A stretch of DNA of 64,000 bases from DAOTWA01 sp034435955 (GTDB lineage: Bacteria > Chloroflexota > Anaerolineae > Anaerolineales > Anaerolineaceae): positions 30,903-94,902 of the forward strand of contig DAOTWA010000053.1 in the NCBI GenBank assembly GCA_034435955.1, in the 5' to 3' direction. Of the stretch, positions 33,773 to 42,068 are shown piece by piece. Both the position numbers and the translations under genes were made by a program. The stretch's first letter is position 1; every line of letters begins with the position of its first letter. The notes beneath the pieces are model-generated. The model had not been told where the DNA came from and ran no database searches. It was given only the letters and a program-made list of their open reading frames with translations.

Positions 33773-34597
33773 ATGCAAATAAAACCGTTTTTGGTATGGG
33801 TACTGATGATATCCCTCCTTGCTTCCTGCGCCGCACCGGCCAAAAGCTCATCGCAGACATCAACCTCGCCGGTATCCGCGCAGATCACGGTGATGGCGGC
33901 TGCCTCGCTCACGGATGCGTTCGAGGAGATCGGGCGATTGTATCAAGAACGCCATCCGGGCGTAAAAGCGGTGTTTAATTTTGGCGGCTCACAGCAGCTT
34001 TCGCAGCAGATCGCTCAGGGTGCCCCGGCTGACGTCTTCGCCAGCGCCGACAGCAAACAAATGGAGGTAGCGGAACAATCCGGCAGAGTGGCGGCCAGGG
34101 ATGTGGTTGCCTTCGCGCACAACCGCCTGGTGGTCATCCTTCCTCGGAGCAATCCGGCCGGCATCACCCGCCTTCAGGACCTGGCCAGGCCGGGGTTAAA
34201 GCTCGTCATCGCCGCGGAAGAGGTGCCGGTTGGGAGCTACACAATGATTTTCCTGGAAAAGGCTTCTGAGGATGCCGCCTTTGGCGCCGATTTCAAGCAA
34301 AAAGTGCTGGCCAACGTTGTCTCCTATGAAGAAAATGTCAAATCAGTGGTGAGCAAAGTTGAGCTGGGCGAGGCCGATGGCGGCGTGGTCTACATCAGCG
34401 ATGCGAGCGGGGCAGAAGCCGATAAGGTGCGACAAATTCCCATCCCTGATGCGCTGAATGTGTCGGCTGATTACCCGATCGCCGTATTGAATGACAGCCG
34501 GCACCCATCCCTGGCAAGAGATTTTGTGGATCTGGCGCTCTCCGCCGATGGGCAGGCCATCCTTGCGAAGTACGGGTTCATTCCGGTAAAACCGTGA
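33773..34597 (+). CDS. modA: molybdate ABC transporter substrate-binding lipoprotein (ModA-like), orphan
   Basis: The 274-residue protein starts with a lipoprotein signal (FLVWVLMISLLASC, lipobox LASC) and a Ser/Thr linker, then the ModA fold: ITVMAAASLTDAFEEIGRLYQERHPGVKAVFNFGGSQQLSQQI and GAPADVFASADSKQM, with binding-site Ser in AAAS and GGSQQL. Later motifs GSYTMIFLEKASED and ADGGVVYISDAS also fit the family. It would capture molybdate or tungstate outside the membrane for an ABC permease. No modB or modC follows: the next gene is a chloride channel. ATG 33773 is chosen as it begins the signal peptide. Confidence 0.87.
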   Translation: MQIKPFLVWVLMISLLASCAAPAKSSSQTSTSPVSAQITVMAAASLTDAFEEIGRLYQERHPGVKAVFNFGGSQQLSQQIAQGAPADVFASADSKQMEVAEQSGRVAARDVVAFAHNRLVVILPRSNPAGITRLQDLARPGLKLVIAAEEVPVGSYTMIFLEKASEDAAFGADFKQKVLANVVSYEENVKSVVSKVELGEADGGVVYISDASGAEADKVRQIPIPDALNVSADYPIAVLNDSRHPSLARDFVDLALSADGQAILAKYGFIPVKP

Positions 34598-34721
34598 CGG
34601 CAGCGGCCTTGCCTTCCAGTACATTTCGACCATTGAGCTTTTATCTGGCGCCAACCCGGACGTGTTTCGATGGATAGTTTCAGGTGCCTCGAAGCTCATT
34701 CAAATTTTATGTTTCCAAGAT

Positions 34722-34736
34722 GATACAATTTGTATC
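34722..34736. promoter_or_regulatory. 15-bp palindrome upstream of the CLC gene
   Basis: GATACAA-T-TTGTATC is a perfect inverted repeat ending 37 bases before the ATG at 34774, in the place of an operator or the -10 region. The regulator is unknown. Confidence 0.4.
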
Positions 34737-34773
34737 GATGGTTTTAAATTGAAAGCGTCAAGCCTGGAGGAAG

Positions 34774-36861
34774 ATGGATCCCAGGATGGAAGATAATAAG
34801 GCGACGGAAAAATCCATAAGTTGGTGGGCGCGTTTGAACGATCTCGTCGGTGGCTTAAAGCTCTCCGAAGGGCTTTTGCAGGTAGTTGCCGCTGGCCTGG
34901 TCGGCCTGGGAACCGGCGCGGGAGTCTGGCTGTTCAAGCAAACTTTCGCGTACATCCACATTCTGCTTTTCGATGATCTTGGCGGCCTGCTGACCCGCCT
35001 GGCAGGCCGTTGGACGCTGATATTCGTTCCGGTGGTGGGCGGACTGCTGGTCGGTCTGATCAGGGTTTATTTTGTCAAGGCTGAACGCCATGAAGGAGTG
35101 GCCGGCATCATGGAAGCCGTGGCGTTGGCAGGTGGGCGCCTGCGTTACCAGCGCATGCCACTCAAGGTGTTTCTCTCAGCGCTTTCCATCGGCAGCGGTG
35201 CTTCAGTCGGACCGGAGGATCCGTCGGTGCAATTGGGGGCCAACCTGGGCGCGATGTTTGGTCACTGGCTGCACTTCTCGGATGAACGCGTCCGCGCCCT
35301 GGTGGCAGCTGGGTCGGCCGGTGGCATTGCTGCGGCTTTCAATGCACCGATCGCCGGCGTGTTCTTCGCCCTGGAGATTATTATGGGCGAACTGAGCAGA
35401 GGCGCCTTGATGATTATTGTCTTGGCGGGGGTGGTCTCGGCGGCGTTCATCCAGGCAGTTTCAGGGGCGCAGCCAGCCTTCGCGGTCCCCTCATACGCTT
35501 TAAACTCTGCCTGGGAATTGCTTTTGTATCTTCTATTGGGTGTGTTGGCGGGGGTGATCTCAAGCGCCTATATCCGTTTAATCTATCTGTTTCATGATGC
35601 CATCCAAAGGGTCAAGATTCCCCTTTGGTTAAAGCCGGCTTCGACGGGTCTGGCGCTGGGATTGGCCGCTCTATTCCTGCCGAATTTACTCGGCACCGGC
35701 TACGACAGCATCGAGCTGACCCTCAATGGAACTCGTATGACATTGGCCTTCTTGCTCCTGCTTCTAGTGGGCAAGCTGATTTTCACTCCGCTGAGTCTCG
35801 GAGGCGGTTTCACCGGCGGAATGTTTGCTCCTTCGCTCTTTCTTGGGGCCATGCTGGGCGCCGCCTACGCCCATGGTATGCAGATACTGCTGCCAGGATT
35901 GAAGATTGTCGCGCCCGCATTTGCGATGGTCGGCATGGCGGCAGTGCTGGCTGGAGCGGTCAATGCACCTCTTACCGCCATATTGCTGCTTTTCGAGATG
36001 ACCAACGATTATCGTATCATCCTGCCGTTAATGATTGCGGTGGTGGCCGGATTAGTAGTCAGCCAACATCTGACCCATGAGTCTGTCTATACCCTGGCGC
36101 TGCTGCGCAAGGGCATTCGCCTCGAGCGGGGTCATGATGTGGAGGTGTTACAGGGGCTCAGCGTCCAAGAGGTCATGCGCAAAGATGTAACCACCATTTA
36201 CGAGGACGATACGCTGGCAACGGCTGCCGATCTATTGTTCAAGCTGCACCGGCACGGGGTGGTGGTAGTCGATCATGCAGGAAAGCTAGTGGGCGTATTT
36301 GCCTTGCAGGATCTCAATAAGGTTGATCCTCAGCAATGGCCCAATTTGAAGGTTGGGGAGATTTGCACGCATGGCGTGCTGGTCACTCATCCGGACGAGA
36401 CATTGGGTGAGGCTTTACAGCGCATGAGTGCGGCTGACGTCGGACGTCTTCCGGTGGTCGCGCGTGAAGACCCCCGGCATATTCTTGGAATCCTTAGACG
36501 AGCGGACGTGATTCGCGCCTACGATATTGCACTCACCCGCCGGGTCACACTGCGAAACCGGGCTCACCAGGTTCAATTGGGCACCTTTAGCGGAATGGAT
36601 GTCGAGGAGATTTTGATCGCCGATGGTTCCCCTTGTGCAGGCAAGCGGATGAGAGAAGTCCCTTGGCCTCACGATTGTGTGGTTGCATCGTTACAACGAG
36701 ATGGACAGACGCTCATCCCGCGTGGAGACACACAGCTTCAAGCTGGCGACCTGCTACTTGTAGTTGCCGAAGGATCGGCGCGAGAAAAGGTGTTACAGGT
36801 GTGTCGGCCGGATAGAACCAAAGGGACTTCGCCATCGCACAGAGCGGCGGAACACAAATGA
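34774..36861 (+). CDS. CLC chloride channel/antiporter with CBS pair and RCK-C domain
   Basis: A 695-residue protein. The N-terminal 430 residues are a CLC core: SGASVGPEDPSVQLGA is the selectivity-filter/gating region (usually GREGP, here GPEDP with the gating Glu kept), AAFNAPIAGVFFALEIIMGE follows, and GGFTGGMFAPSLFLGA is the second filter. In E. coli ClC the proton Glu (203) sits in ...IIEE; here the pair is LEI, so that residue looks like Ile, which may mean channel-like Cl- movement. A CBS pair lies near 455-575 (VQEVMRKDVTTIYEDDTL, VGEICTHGVLVTHPDETL), and the last 85 residues look like a TrkA/RCK-C domain (IPRGDTQLQAGDLLLVVAE). GGAGG precedes the ATG by only three bases. Confidence 0.9.
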   Translation: MDPRMEDNKATEKSISWWARLNDLVGGLKLSEGLLQVVAAGLVGLGTGAGVWLFKQTFAYIHILLFDDLGGLLTRLAGRWTLIFVPVVGGLLVGLIRVYFVKAERHEGVAGIMEAVALAGGRLRYQRMPLKVFLSALSIGSGASVGPEDPSVQLGANLGAMFGHWLHFSDERVRALVAAGSAGGIAAAFNAPIAGVFFALEIIMGELSRGALMIIVLAGVVSAAFIQAVSGAQPAFAVPSYALNSAWELLLYLLLGVLAGVISSAYIRLIYLFHDAIQRVKIPLWLKPASTGLALGLAALFLPNLLGTGYDSIELTLNGTRMTLAFLLLLLVGKLIFTPLSLGGGFTGGMFAPSLFLGAMLGAAYAHGMQILLPGLKIVAPAFAMVGMAAVLAGAVNAPLTAILLLFEMTNDYRIILPLMIAVVAGLVVSQHLTHESVYTLALLRKGIRLERGHDVEVLQGLSVQEVMRKDVTTIYEDDTLATAADLLFKLHRHGVVVVDHAGKLVGVFALQDLNKVDPQQWPNLKVGEICTHGVLVTHPDETLGEALQRMSAADVGRLPVVAREDPRHILGILRRADVIRAYDIALTRRVTLRNRAHQVQLGTFSGMDVEEILIADGSPCAGKRMREVPWPHDCVVASLQRDGQTLIPRGDTQLQAGDLLLVVAEGSAREKVLQVCRPDRTKGTSPSHRAAEHK

Positions 36862-37033
36862 AATAAAAACCGGCGCGGAGGACTTTCACACCATCAGCCA
36901 GTCACCACCCATTGTGGCTTTTAACCGAGCGTGAAATCCTAAGGGGTAATCAATTCGTCTCTCCTTTGAGAGATTCCAAAACTTTCCAGGGTGGGTTATG
37001 ATTGGGTAGATCGGCAAAGTCGGATCGAGGGCC

Positions 37034-37774
37034 ATGCAAGCGGAAACCAAACGACTCATTTTGCTGGCGGATGATGAGACAGCCATAACCGCCAATTTGG
37101 CAGCGTTTCTGGAGCGGGCCGGTTTCCGCGTGATCACGGCCGGCGATGGCCAATCCGCCCTGGAGCAGGCGGCCAGTCACTCCCCGGAGCTGATCATCCT
37201 CGACGTGCTGATGCCGCAGCTGGATGGACGGGAGGTGTTGCGCCGGCTGCGTCATTCCGGCGACTGGACGCCGGTAATCTTGCTCACGCAGGTGGGCGAA
37301 TCCGCGGAACGAGCCCTGGCCCTCGAAGAAGGCGCCGACGATTACCTGAACAAACCCTTCGATCCGTACGAGCTGGTGGCCCGCATTCACTCCGTGCTGC
37401 GCCGCGCCACGCCTGGTCGTCCGTCGCTGGCCAGCGCCTGGCAGCTCTCCTGTCATGCAGGCGATCCACAACGCGCCCTGATCATCGATCGTCGAGCGCG
37501 ACGCGCCACGCTCAATGGGCAGGTGCTTTCCCTCACCCCAAAAGCCTACGCACTACTCGAATATATGATGGTGCATCCAGATGAATTGCTCACCCGTGAG
37601 CGTCTGCTCGACGCCGTATGGGGCTGGGCTTATCCGACCGGCACGCGCACGGTGGATACCCGCATGGCCGAACTGCGCCGGGCGTTGGATGACGATCCGG
37701 GGGCGCCAGCTTTTATCGAAACCCTGCCGGGGGAAGGATACCGTTTCATCGCTCCGGTAAAGGCGGCGGCGTGA
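37034..37774 (+). CDS. OmpR-family response regulator
   Basis: A 246-residue regulator. The receiver contains LADDETAITANLAAFL, phosphoacceptor Asp57 in LIILDVLMP, a Thr in VILLTQ and Lys107 in DDYLNKPFD. The C-terminal winged helix (about 150-240) has LSLTPKAYALLEYMMVHPDELLTRERLLDAVWGW and RTVDTRMAELRRALDDD...IETLPGEGYRFIAP, the PhoB/OmpR signature. The stop overlaps the start of the kinase gene by GTGA, so they are one operon. A likely target is the triple repeat at 38714 directly after the kinase gene. Confidence 0.93.
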   Translation: MQAETKRLILLADDETAITANLAAFLERAGFRVITAGDGQSALEQAASHSPELIILDVLMPQLDGREVLRRLRHSGDWTPVILLTQVGESAERALALEEGADDYLNKPFDPYELVARIHSVLRRATPGRPSLASAWQLSCHAGDPQRALIIDRRARRATLNGQVLSLTPKAYALLEYMMVHPDELLTRERLLDAVWGWAYPTGTRTVDTRMAELRRALDDDPGAPAFIETLPGEGYRFIAPVKAAA

Positions 37775-38700
37775 AGCGAAGCTGGCTGCCCTGGATTCTG
37801 GCGGTAACCCCGCTTCTTCTGGCGTTGGCTGCTGGCCTGTGGATTCAGACGCGTTACCATCCGTTACCGCTGCTGGTGGTGCGCGCCGATCCGGGCACCT
37901 GGCTGTATGTTATAGGGGGGCTGATCAGCGCCTTGGCGCTGCTGTACTTGGCCGGTTCTCAGCGGATGCGCTGGCGCAGCCGCAAATTCATCGAGGAGGA
38001 ACGCGCGGCAGCCGATGACGCCCGCCGTCGCTTCCTGCGCCGCCTGGATCACGAGTTGAAAAACCCACTCACCGCGCTGCGCGCAGCGCTGGCCAACCTG
38101 AGCGCAGAAATTACCACCTCGGATGGTGAGCGCACCGCCCAGGATGCGCAGCGCCTCGTCGAGCGCCTGAGCCGGCTGGTAGCCGACCTGCGTAAGCTTT
38201 CTGACCTTGAGGAAAGGCCCATCGAGCAGCTCCCGGTTGATCTGGGCGAATTGCTGGAGGAAGTGGTGGAGGCCGCCAGCAATCACCCGGCCTATTCCCG
38301 GCGCAAGGTGAGCCTGGTGGTCGCCCAGGTTCCCTGGCGTTTGCCCCCGGTGATCGGAGACCGCGATCTGTTAAGCCTGGCGTTTTACAACTTGCTCGAT
38401 AATGCTCTCAAATTCACCCGCGCCGATGACGCCATCGAGGTGCGCGCGCTCGAGGACGGGCATTCCCTGTTGGTCGAGGTCGCCGACACCGGCCCAGGCA
38501 TTCACCCAGACGATCAACCGCGCATCTTTGAGGAGCTGTACCGCGGAGCGAATGCAGGCGGCAGCGAAGGCAGCGGCCTGGGGCTGGCCCTGGTGCAGCG
38601 AATTGTGACCAGGCACGGCGGCAGCGTGGCGGTCCGCAGCCGTGCAACCGGAGAAGGGGGCGGCGGGACGGTCTTCAGCGTGCGCCTGCCGCAGGCCTGA
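37771..38700 (+). CDS. sensor histidine kinase with minimal sensor
   Basis: A 309-residue kinase. Two TM helices (residues about 6-26 and 44-62) enclose a short extracytoplasmic loop of roughly 18 residues, so it likely senses the membrane or a partner protein. There is no HAMP domain. The H-box is RLDHELKNPL with His94, the N-box NLLDNALKFT, G1 DTGPGI and G2 GSGLGLALVQRI. GTG at 37771 overlaps the regulator's stop. The partner is the OmpR-type regulator upstream; downstream is its presumed target promoter. Confidence 0.92.
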   Translation: MKRSWLPWILAVTPLLLALAAGLWIQTRYHPLPLLVVRADPGTWLYVIGGLISALALLYLAGSQRMRWRSRKFIEEERAAADDARRRFLRRLDHELKNPLTALRAALANLSAEITTSDGERTAQDAQRLVERLSRLVADLRKLSDLEERPIEQLPVDLGELLEEVVEAASNHPAYSRRKVSLVVAQVPWRLPPVIGDRDLLSLAFYNLLDNALKFTRADDAIEVRALEDGHSLLVEVADTGPGIHPDDQPRIFEELYRGANAGGSEGSGLGLALVQRIVTRHGGSVAVRSRATGEGGGGTVFSVRLPQA

Positions 38701-38713
38701 TTGTTTCAAATTC

Positions 38714-38756
38714 GTAACAGGACAGTGACAGGCCGGTAACATCCCTGTGGTATGCT
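38714..38756 (+). promoter_or_regulatory. OmpR-type triple repeat plus extended -10 before a YCF48 lipoprotein gene
   Basis: GTAACA (38714), GTGACA (38725) and GTAACA (38736) are spaced exactly 11 bases apart, and TGGTATGCT (38748-38756) is an extended -10. The last two repeats overlap the place of the -35, the layout of an activator site for PhoB/OmpR-family regulators. It lies 14 bases after the stop of the kinase gene. Confidence 0.65.
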
Positions 38757-38823
38757 CAAATTCAGGGAAGGGGAATTCAGGCCGGTTTGCGCGCTTGCCC
38801 GGTTCCCATGGAGGCACAACCCG

Positions 38824-40155
38824 ATGAAGCCCAGCTCAAAGGTCCTGGCAGCTCTCACCCTTTCCGCGGGTCTGTTGTTGGCGGCCTGTGGCAGTTTGAC
38901 TATTGAAGTGCAAATGCCGGGCGGCGCGCCCCAGCCAACTTCCTTTCCAACCCCTGCAATTCTTTCTCCCACGGCCACCCGGCAAAGCCCGACGGCATCG
39001 CCGACACCCACGATCATCAGCACGAGCCAGTCCGATGTGCGCCTGGGCCCCGGCACGCCGGTTACCGTCACTGCCATCCACATGCTCGACCAGGAGATGG
39101 GCTGGGCCATCGGCCAGGCCAGCGGCGACACATCCGCCCGCGTCTTTCGTACGGTTGACGGCGGCTATTCCTGGCGGGATGTGACCCCTTGGCGCGCCTA
39201 CGACCTGGCCGAGGGCGAGGACGTCAGCGCGGTGGGTTTCTTTTCGACCGCCCAGCGCGCCTGGGTGGCTTTCTATCGGCGACCGCCTGCGCCACGCCCG
39301 ATCAGTGCGGTGGTCTGGTACACGGCCGATGCCGGGTCTTCGTGGACCGCAGGCCAGCCGCTGGATTTAACCAACCTTCCCCTGGATCTCTACGTCCCAT
39401 CCAATATGGGCTTTACGGACAACCAACATGGTTGGCTGTTGGTGCATCTGGGCGTGACCGCCGGGCGCGATGCGGTGGCTCTGTTTACCACTCAGGATGG
39501 CGGCATGAACTGGCAACGCAGCACTGATCCGGGGACTGGAGCATTGAGCGATGCCTGCGCCAAATCGGGCGCGGCCTTCAGGGATGCACTCAATGGCTGG
39601 ATTGTGGGGGACTGCGGCGGGATCGTGCCCGGCGTTTACCTGTTCAAGACATCCGACGGGGGGCATACCTGGCAGCCCCAGCGGTTGAACCCGCCGGCGG
39701 ATTTTCAGAACCTGTATCAGGATGCGCGCAATAGCTGCGGCGTGACCACCATCGAATTATTGCCGGGTAGATTCGGTTCTATGCAAGTGCGCTGCTTCCC
39801 AGGAGGAGCCGCCCGGGCGCGATCCTGGCTTTATACCACGCTGGATGGCGGTCAGACCTGGACGCCGTACGCGCTACCCACCGCCTATGGTAGCGTGCAA
39901 TTCCTCTCTCCGCTGCAAGGCTGGTATCTGGGCGCCAGCAGCACCGAAGCCACTGCGGAGATCCGCCTGTACCGCACAGTTGATGGGGGCGCCACCTGGG
40001 AGCCGATCGTCAGCCTGGGATGGACTGGCGCTTTGGATTTCGTCAACAGCCAGAGCGGGTGGGTGGCAGCCCGGGCCGGAGACGCCCAGGCTCTGGTGGC
40101 GACTTCCAACGGCGGCCTGGCCTGGCGCGAAATCAAGCCCGTGACCGCGCCCTGA
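38824..40155 (+). CDS. YCF48/BNR-repeat lipoprotein
   Basis: The 443-residue protein has a lipoprotein signal (VLAALTLSAGLLLAAC, lipobox LAAC) and a Thr/Pro linker, then a beta-propeller of BNR/YCF48-like repeats: FRTVDGGYSWRDVTP, WYTADAGSSWTAGQP, FTTQDGGMNWQRSTD, FKTSDGGHTWQPQ, YTTLDGGQTWTPY, YRTVDGGATWEPI and ATSNGGLAWREI. Each carries the Asp-box S/T-x-D-G-G-x-x-W. Such proteins are exposed on the membrane; function is unknown outside photosystem assembly. GGAGG lies nine bases before the ATG. A paralogue is encoded at 47227. The triple repeat promoter suggests control by the two-component system just upstream. Confidence 0.82.
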   Translation: MKPSSKVLAALTLSAGLLLAACGSLTIEVQMPGGAPQPTSFPTPAILSPTATRQSPTASPTPTIISTSQSDVRLGPGTPVTVTAIHMLDQEMGWAIGQASGDTSARVFRTVDGGYSWRDVTPWRAYDLAEGEDVSAVGFFSTAQRAWVAFYRRPPAPRPISAVVWYTADAGSSWTAGQPLDLTNLPLDLYVPSNMGFTDNQHGWLLVHLGVTAGRDAVALFTTQDGGMNWQRSTDPGTGALSDACAKSGAAFRDALNGWIVGDCGGIVPGVYLFKTSDGGHTWQPQRLNPPADFQNLYQDARNSCGVTTIELLPGRFGSMQVRCFPGGAARARSWLYTTLDGGQTWTPYALPTAYGSVQFLSPLQGWYLGASSTEATAEIRLYRTVDGGATWEPIVSLGWTGALDFVNSQSGWVAARAGDAQALVATSNGGLAWREIKPVTAP

Positions 40156-40202
40156 ATGAAATTTTGCGGGCCCATCCCTCGGTGTAGAAAGTTGGGAATG
40201 TG

Positions 40203-41345
40203 ATGTCAAGGCAAGAGATGGCGAAAATCATCGTTGGGTTCATGATCCTGGCTGGATCAGGACTGCCATCTTGCGCTACTACAGTGGAAATCGAGGTGGA
40301 GGAAACGACCTTCCCTAGTAAGACCGCCATGGCGGCGGTCGAATCCCGGAAGGATCATCCCACCCCCACTGCCGCCATAACAGTCAGGGCACCGACAACT
40401 CAAGTTACTCCGTTATTACCGCCAATTCAGCCAACAGGCAGTCGACCCTACGAGGTCCTTTTTACCACACCGGCCGGCGAGAACGGACTGCATTACGAAG
40501 GCGTCGACCAACCGGAAAGGTTCAGGTGGGGACCCACGGCTTTCACTCTTGCGCCCGATGACAGTTTTTGGATTGTGGATGGACCCGGGCAAAGGCTCAT
40601 GCATTTCGACACCAACGGGGCGCTGCTTGGAAAGATTAATTATCAGGATTTCGCGGTCGGTGTGAGCGATGTGCATACCTACGCAGGGGACATCTATGTG
40701 CTCGACTCGGCCGCAGTGCCGCCCAAATTGTTCCGCTTGAGCGAGGATGGCAAGGTTTTGGCGAGCTATGGTCTGCCCGAATCGTATCAACAGACCTACG
40801 GCCTCCTCAGAACCTTCAGGGTGGGCGAAAAGGGGGAGATTATCGCTGAATACGCGGGCAGCAAGCTGGTCGAGCTGGTGGATGCTCACGGCCAGCAAAC
40901 TTTTCGCGAGCTGGATGGGTATATTTATTATGGCAGGATTTACCGCAACCTCGGGGCCGGTGCAGATCCATACCATGCCTTTTTCCAGGCTGGAGACGAT
41001 ACGATCGAGATCGCCGCACCCAACCAGGTTGACGTGCTGGATTTACTTTCAGTCCAGACGGACGGCAGCTTCTGCCTGCTGGTTCAAGAAGTATGGAGCG
41101 GCGTGCCCCTCCAGGTAGATTTGACGGTGCGGTGCTACACATCCACGGCAGAATTTTGGGGCATCGCACGGGTGCCTTTGGCCGACCAGTTTGTTTACGT
41201 TGAACACAGTGTTGCTGCCGGAGTCAATGGAAACATTTACGCCCTGCTAACTCAGCGCGATTTCGTCGAGCTGTTACGCCTGAATTTCTTTAAAGAGCTA
41301 TATCCCATCCTGCCGCCCGCACATGAGAGCGTTATGCCGGGGTAA
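40203..41345 (+). CDS. beta-propeller-like lipoprotein
   Basis: A 380-residue protein with a short hydrophobic signal and probable lipobox (LPSC in AGSGLPSC), a Thr/Pro-rich linker, and a repetitive beta domain: FTLAPDDSFWIVDGPGQRLMHFDTNGALLG, DVHTYAGDIYVLDSAAVPPKLFRLSEDGKVLASYG and so on, as in NHL/6-bladed propellers. Lacking Asp boxes, it differs from the YCF48 neighbour. ATG 40203 and ATG 40218 are both possible starts; a GTG at 40200 is also in frame. It is probably in one operon with the upstream lipoprotein gene and the sigma-like gene that follows. Confidence 0.65.
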   Translation: MSRQEMAKIIVGFMILAGSGLPSCATTVEIEVEETTFPSKTAMAAVESRKDHPTPTAAITVRAPTTQVTPLLPPIQPTGSRPYEVLFTTPAGENGLHYEGVDQPERFRWGPTAFTLAPDDSFWIVDGPGQRLMHFDTNGALLGKINYQDFAVGVSDVHTYAGDIYVLDSAAVPPKLFRLSEDGKVLASYGLPESYQQTYGLLRTFRVGEKGEIIAEYAGSKLVELVDAHGQQTFRELDGYIYYGRIYRNLGAGADPYHAFFQAGDDTIEIAAPNQVDVLDLLSVQTDGSFCLLVQEVWSGVPLQVDLTVRCYTSTAEFWGIARVPLADQFVYVEHSVAAGVNGNIYALLTQRDFVELLRLNFFKELYPILPPAHESVMPG

Positions 41346-41373
41346 GAAATCAATATAAACCAGGATTACGAGG

Positions 41374-41874
41374 ATGAAAAGCACCGCACTCTCGCGCGAC
41401 TTACCCTCGCCGGATATGGAGGCTATGAACCGCCTGATCTCAGCTTTACAGGACCAGGCCTTCACTTTGGCCTATTATGTACTCAGCGACGAGGATAAGG
41501 CCGAGATGGCCGCACAGGAGGGCATTCAGCAGGTCTGGCGTGAGTTCAGGCGCAAGAGGGCGCCACGGGTCTCGAAGTTTGAGCCCAGCGGCCGAGCCCA
41601 GATACTGGCCGCAGTTTTGCGCGTCTGTGCAAGAACGAAAACCAGACGCGATGGAGCGCCCAGGCAGGGTACAGTTTCGTCAGCCGAGGGGCTGCATGCC
41701 GGCCTGGTCTCGCTGGCTTTCGAAGAGCGGGCAGTATTGGTGCTGGTGGACGTGCTGAAGCTGGATTATGCTGAGGCGGCCGCGGTCATCGGGCGGCGGG
41801 CGCAGGCGGTAAGGAAAAGTCTGGCACAGGCCAGGCAACACCTGTGTGAGGCCATCAGAACCCATACCGAATAA
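41374..41874 (+). CDS. divergent ECF-like sigma factor
   Basis: A 166-residue protein with two helical regions. Residues about 17-60 (AMNRLISALQDQAFTLAYYVLSDEDKAEMAAQEGIQQVWREFRR) look like sigma region 2, and 111-162 (VSLAFEERAVLVLVDVLKLDYAEAAAVIGRRAQAVRKSLAQARQHLCEAI) like region 4 with its HTH. The linker is basic. Similarity is weak, so it may be an ECF sigma or a relic regulator. No anti-sigma gene is next to it; the preceding lipoprotein could play that part only by speculation. It may be a reader of the GGAAC-CGTC promoters in this window. Start at 41374. Confidence 0.55.
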   Translation: MKSTALSRDLPSPDMEAMNRLISALQDQAFTLAYYVLSDEDKAEMAAQEGIQQVWREFRRKRAPRVSKFEPSGRAQILAAVLRVCARTKTRRDGAPRQGTVSSAEGLHAGLVSLAFEERAVLVLVDVLKLDYAEAAAVIGRRAQAVRKSLAQARQHLCEAIRTHTE

Positions 41875-41913
41875 AATCCCCTGTTGTAATCATAGATTCA
41901 CTTTTATATGGGT

Positions 41914-42000
41914 GTGACGGGGGTCACAAAGCTGGGTGATCACGGTCACATTTGCTTATGATCTCCACCTCTAGCCGAGGGATGGTCAAGCGGATATAGT
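41914..42000 (+). promoter_or_regulatory. double-palindrome activated promoter (copy A)
   Basis: GTGAC-N4-GTCAC (41914-41927) and GTGAT-N4-GTCAC (41936-41949) start 22 bases apart. After 22 bases comes TAGCCG (41972-41977), 17 bases, then TATAGT (41995-42000). The same elements with the same spacing occur at 53483-53569. Likely binding sites for a NarL-type regulator acting upstream of a poor -35. Confidence 0.75.
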
Positions 42001-42032
42001 AATGACGGCACTTAACTCGCGACCGCCATGGG

Positions 42033-42038
42033 TATAAT
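42033..42038 (+). promoter_or_regulatory. second -10 box before the TolB-like gene
   Basis: TATAAT, 31 bases before ATG 42069, could be a second, constitutive promoter; the -35 is not clear. Confidence 0.35.
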
Positions 42039-42068
42039 CAAAGTGGTTGGTCAGATGAGGAGGGAAGT

